Shown in pieces: positions 62,186 through 64,000 of a DNA stretch of 64,000 nucleotides; position 1 is the stretch's first letter; each line of letters starts with the position of its first letter. The notes beneath the pieces are model-generated. The model did no database searches. It was not told the DNA's origin and saw nothing but the letters and a program-made list of their open reading frames with translations. Location of the stretch: assembly GCF_900141755.1 (NCBI RefSeq), contig NZ_LT670844.1:2108001-2172000 (forward strand), read 5' to 3'. The translations under genes were made by a program, and so were the position numbers. This DNA comes from Bradyrhizobium lablabi. Lineage in GTDB: Bacteria; Pseudomonadota; Alphaproteobacteria; Rhizobiales; Xanthobacteraceae.

Positions 62186-63811
62186 TCACGCCATTGCGGG
62201 CATCCTGCCGAACAGGTGATCCAGCGCCGTGCGCAAAACGTCCAGCGGACTAGAAGCGCCTGAACGGCTACGCCACGCGACATGGCCGTCCGGTCGGACC
62301 AGTACCGCGCCATCCGTGTCGACGCCGTACGCGTGGTGCCAGTTGCCGTCGGGGTCGCCGAGATCTCCGTCCTTTCCGACTGTAAAGGCAAGGAGCGGAG
62401 GCCATGACGGGCCGATCGCTTGCGCAGCCCGTCGCCATGCCTCGCCGTCGGTGCCGGCCAGCAGCACGAAGTGCGGCCCGAACAGGTCGATGGTCGAGAT
62501 TTGCTCATTGCTACGCGTGAGCCAGACATGGGGCGCGCGGCTACCGGGCCGCGCGGAGGGCACATAGTCGGTGACGGGGTCGTCGACGACAACCGGTGGC
62601 GTTCCGTCCGGCACGACCGCCGTCGATTGATAGCAGGCCCCGAAGATGAGCCCCTGCTCGTTCAGGAATTCGCGCCGCGGCAGGACCTTGCTTTGCCGCG
62701 CGTTGCGCCCCATCGACAGGGCGTTGGCCAGCGAATTCTCGGTGATAATCCGGCCGAACGGCTGGCGCTCGGCGTGGTAGCTGTCGAGCAGCGAGCCGTC
62801 GGCTTTTCCGCTGATCACGGCGGCGATCTTCCAAGCCAGATTGTGAACGTCCTGCACCCCGGTGTTGAGGCCGAAGCCGCCGGTCGGCGGCATCTCATGG
62901 GCCGCGTCTCCGGCCAGGAAAACGTCGCCGACGCGATAATTGTCGGCAACGATGGCGGATGCTTCCCACGGACTGACGGCCAGCACCGATACGGCAAGGT
63001 CCGGTACGCCGGCGCCTTTGCGGATCAGCGCCGCACAAAACTCCGGGGTAAAATCCTGCGGCTGCCAGCCGAATTTCTTGGGGCTGTGAATCAAAAAACC
63101 CCAGCGATCCCGGCCGTTGATGGTGAGGAATGTGGCGCGCAGATCTTCCTGCTCGACAAAATACAGCGCCGCAGGCCGATGTTCGACCCATTGGGTGAGA
63201 TCGGCGTGGAACAGAATATTGACGCTGTCGTAGACCTTCTCCTCGCCGGTCATCTTCACGTCCAGCGCGCGACGCACGCGGCTTTGCGCGCCCTCGGCGG
63301 CAATCAAATAGCGCGCGGTGAAAGGCGTCTCCTCGCCTGTCGTGCGATCGGTCAATTTGCCCGTGACGGCACCGGGCCGTTGGCTGAACGAGGTCAACTC
63401 GGTATTGAAGCGCAGCGCTCCCGGCCCCCCGGCTTGCTCGGCAAATCGACGAATGACCGGCTCGAGGTCATCCTGGGCGCAGAGACAATTCCTGACCGGC
63501 GTCGCCGCCATGTTCTTCGCCGTGGCGCGACCGGGCACGCGACGCTCGATCTCGTTACCGGCAAGGGATTCGGCCCAGACGATCAGTCCCAGCCGCCCTT
63601 CCGCCAGGCCTGCGTCCCTGATCGCGGTATCGATGCCGCATTGCCGGAAGACTTCCATGGTGCGGGCATTGATCCCGCGTGCCTTTGGCGTGAGCGCCGT
63701 GCTCGGGTGACGTTCGACGAGCAGCGAGCGCACACCGTGGCGGGAGAGCAGCAATGAGGCGGTGAGACCCACCGGACCGCCGCCGGAAATAAGAACGGGG
63801 ATGTCGAGCAT
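62186..63811 (-). CDS. FAD-dependent aromatic monooxygenase (phenol hydroxylase/TfdB-like)
   Basis: 541 aa. FAD Rossmann motif VLISGGGPVGLTASLLLSRH (6-25), the second dinucleotide motif IAAEGAQSRVRRAL (170-183), and the FAD ribityl motif GDAAHEMPPTGGFGLNTGVQ (301-320). The C-terminal thioredoxin-like domain (about 400-540) is typical of class A aromatic hydroxylases such as phenol 2-monooxygenase and MhpA. It inserts one oxygen into an aromatic ring using NAD(P)H. AAGGAGAAG precedes the ATG. It shares direction with the transporter upstream, so an import-oxidation pair is plausible. Confidence 0.93.
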   Translation of the reverse strand: MLDIPVLISGGGPVGLTASLLLSRHGVRSLLVERHPSTALTPKARGINARTMEVFRQCGIDTAIRDAGLAEGRLGLIVWAESLAGNEIERRVPGRATAKNMAATPVRNCLCAQDDLEPVIRRFAEQAGGPGALRFNTELTSFSQRPGAVTGKLTDRTTGEETPFTARYLIAAEGAQSRVRRALDVKMTGEEKVYDSVNILFHADLTQWVEHRPAALYFVEQEDLRATFLTINGRDRWGFLIHSPKKFGWQPQDFTPEFCAALIRKGAGVPDLAVSVLAVSPWEASAIVADNYRVGDVFLAGDAAHEMPPTGGFGLNTGVQDVHNLAWKIAAVISGKADGSLLDSYHAERQPFGRIITENSLANALSMGRNARQSKVLPRREFLNEQGLIFGACYQSTAVVPDGTPPVVVDDPVTDYVPSARPGSRAPHVWLTRSNEQISTIDLFGPHFVLLAGTDGEAWRRAAQAIGPSWPPLLAFTVGKDGDLGDPDGNWHHAYGVDTDGAVLVRPDGHVAWRSRSGASSPLDVLRTALDHLFGRMPAMA

Positions 63812-63858
63812 CTCTTCTCCTTGTTTCGATCCGCGTGCCTGATTTATCCAAGCTCCAT

Positions 63859-64000
63859 TTATCCAATATCCATGGGCTTGCCGTGGGTTTCCTTGCGATA
63901 GGCGAAGATTGCGATGAACGCTGCAAGTTCGCAGGCGGCCAGGAACAGGAAGGCAGGTGCGACGGCATCGGCAGTCGCTTTCGGCGAAACCACGTCGTTA
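63859..64000 (-). CDS. C-terminal end of a probable MFS transporter (partial)
   Basis: The window ends inside the gene. The visible 46 codons end with FLFLAACELAAFIAIFAYRK then ETHGKPMDIG and TAA: one transmembrane helix and a basic/His tail, typical of the end of major facilitator proteins for aromatic acids or sugars. It lies 47 nt upstream of the monooxygenase start on the same strand, so the two are probably one operon. Confidence 0.6.
   Translation of the reverse strand, partial: NDVVSPKATADAVAPAFLFLAACELAAFIAIFAYRKETHGKPMDIG

Noticed and set aside
62420..63757. 445-codon plus-strand ORF
   Set aside because: Antisense of the FAD monooxygenase, whose motifs are unambiguous.

Overview
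The window looks like a stretch of chromosome from a Bradyrhizobium/Rhodopseudomonas-type alphaproteobacterium (Nitrobacteraceae). The grounds are high GC with GC-rich third codon positions, a DUF1236 protein, an LTXXQ (Spy/CpxP-like) protein, many tiny single-helix ORFs, families of GC-rich palindromic intergenic repeats, and a core segment with leuA, a TRAP transporter and aromatic/fatty-acid catabolic genes. The species call is inference.

Layout. (1) 1-9780, minus strand: plasmid/ICE-type maintenance genes (Toprim protein, methyltransferase-helicase of the strawberry-notch class, ParB-like protein, ArdC-like anti-restriction protein). Three of these genes share a structured 5' leader that resembles the radC RNA motif. 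(2) 9780-14830: palindrome-rich spacer with a STAND-like C-terminal remnant, a 28-aa lysine-rich peptide, an SRAP (YedK/HMCES) gene divergent from a large serine integrase, a secreted thermonuclease and small hypotheticals. (3) 14916-27290, a defence-like island: a large SIR2-domain protein broken by a stop and a frameshift, a complete AbiEi/AbiEii pair with a probable operator, a 1007-aa RelA/SpoT-domain protein with a large helical tail, two HEPN-like proteins, an orphan DUF6527 protein, a frameshifted helical gene, and a DUF3800 gene cut off by a recombination junction. (4) 27630-27900: integration scars, namely a 25-nt tRNA 3' end and the 3' two-thirds of an initiator tRNA-Met with its terminator. 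(5) 27900-42240: low-density accessory DNA with small membrane/exported proteins, a PD-(D/E)xK-like protein, a serine resolvase, and remnants of SRAP, DNA methyltransferase and prim-pol genes, ending at an intact tRNA-Lys. (6) 42245-47850: core-like genes (LTXXQ protein, dctPQM-type TRAP operon) and repeats. (7) 48237-52880, a gene graveyard: truncated SIR2 gene, truncated XRE regulator, SRAP, transposase and DUF5681 remnants, a large C-terminal fragment, plus one intact coiled-coil protein with a 159-bp tandem repeat. (8) 52980-64000: core-like genes (leuA with a leucine-rich leader peptide, ketopantoate-reductase-like protein, YciI protein, acyl-CoA ligase, FAD monooxygenase, end of a probable MFS transporter).

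How the genes fit together: the left 10 kb supplies DNA maintenance and anti-restriction functions, the serine integrase could mobilise the block, and the next 12 kb carries anti-phage-type cargo, part of it already decaying. Most promising for novelty are the RelA/SpoT-helical fusion, whose GTP-binding loop looks absent, and the repeated structured leader that may co-regulate three maintenance genes. The right third is metabolic. There the leuA leader peptide predicts leucine-dependent attenuation, and the TRAP operon probably imports an organic acid.
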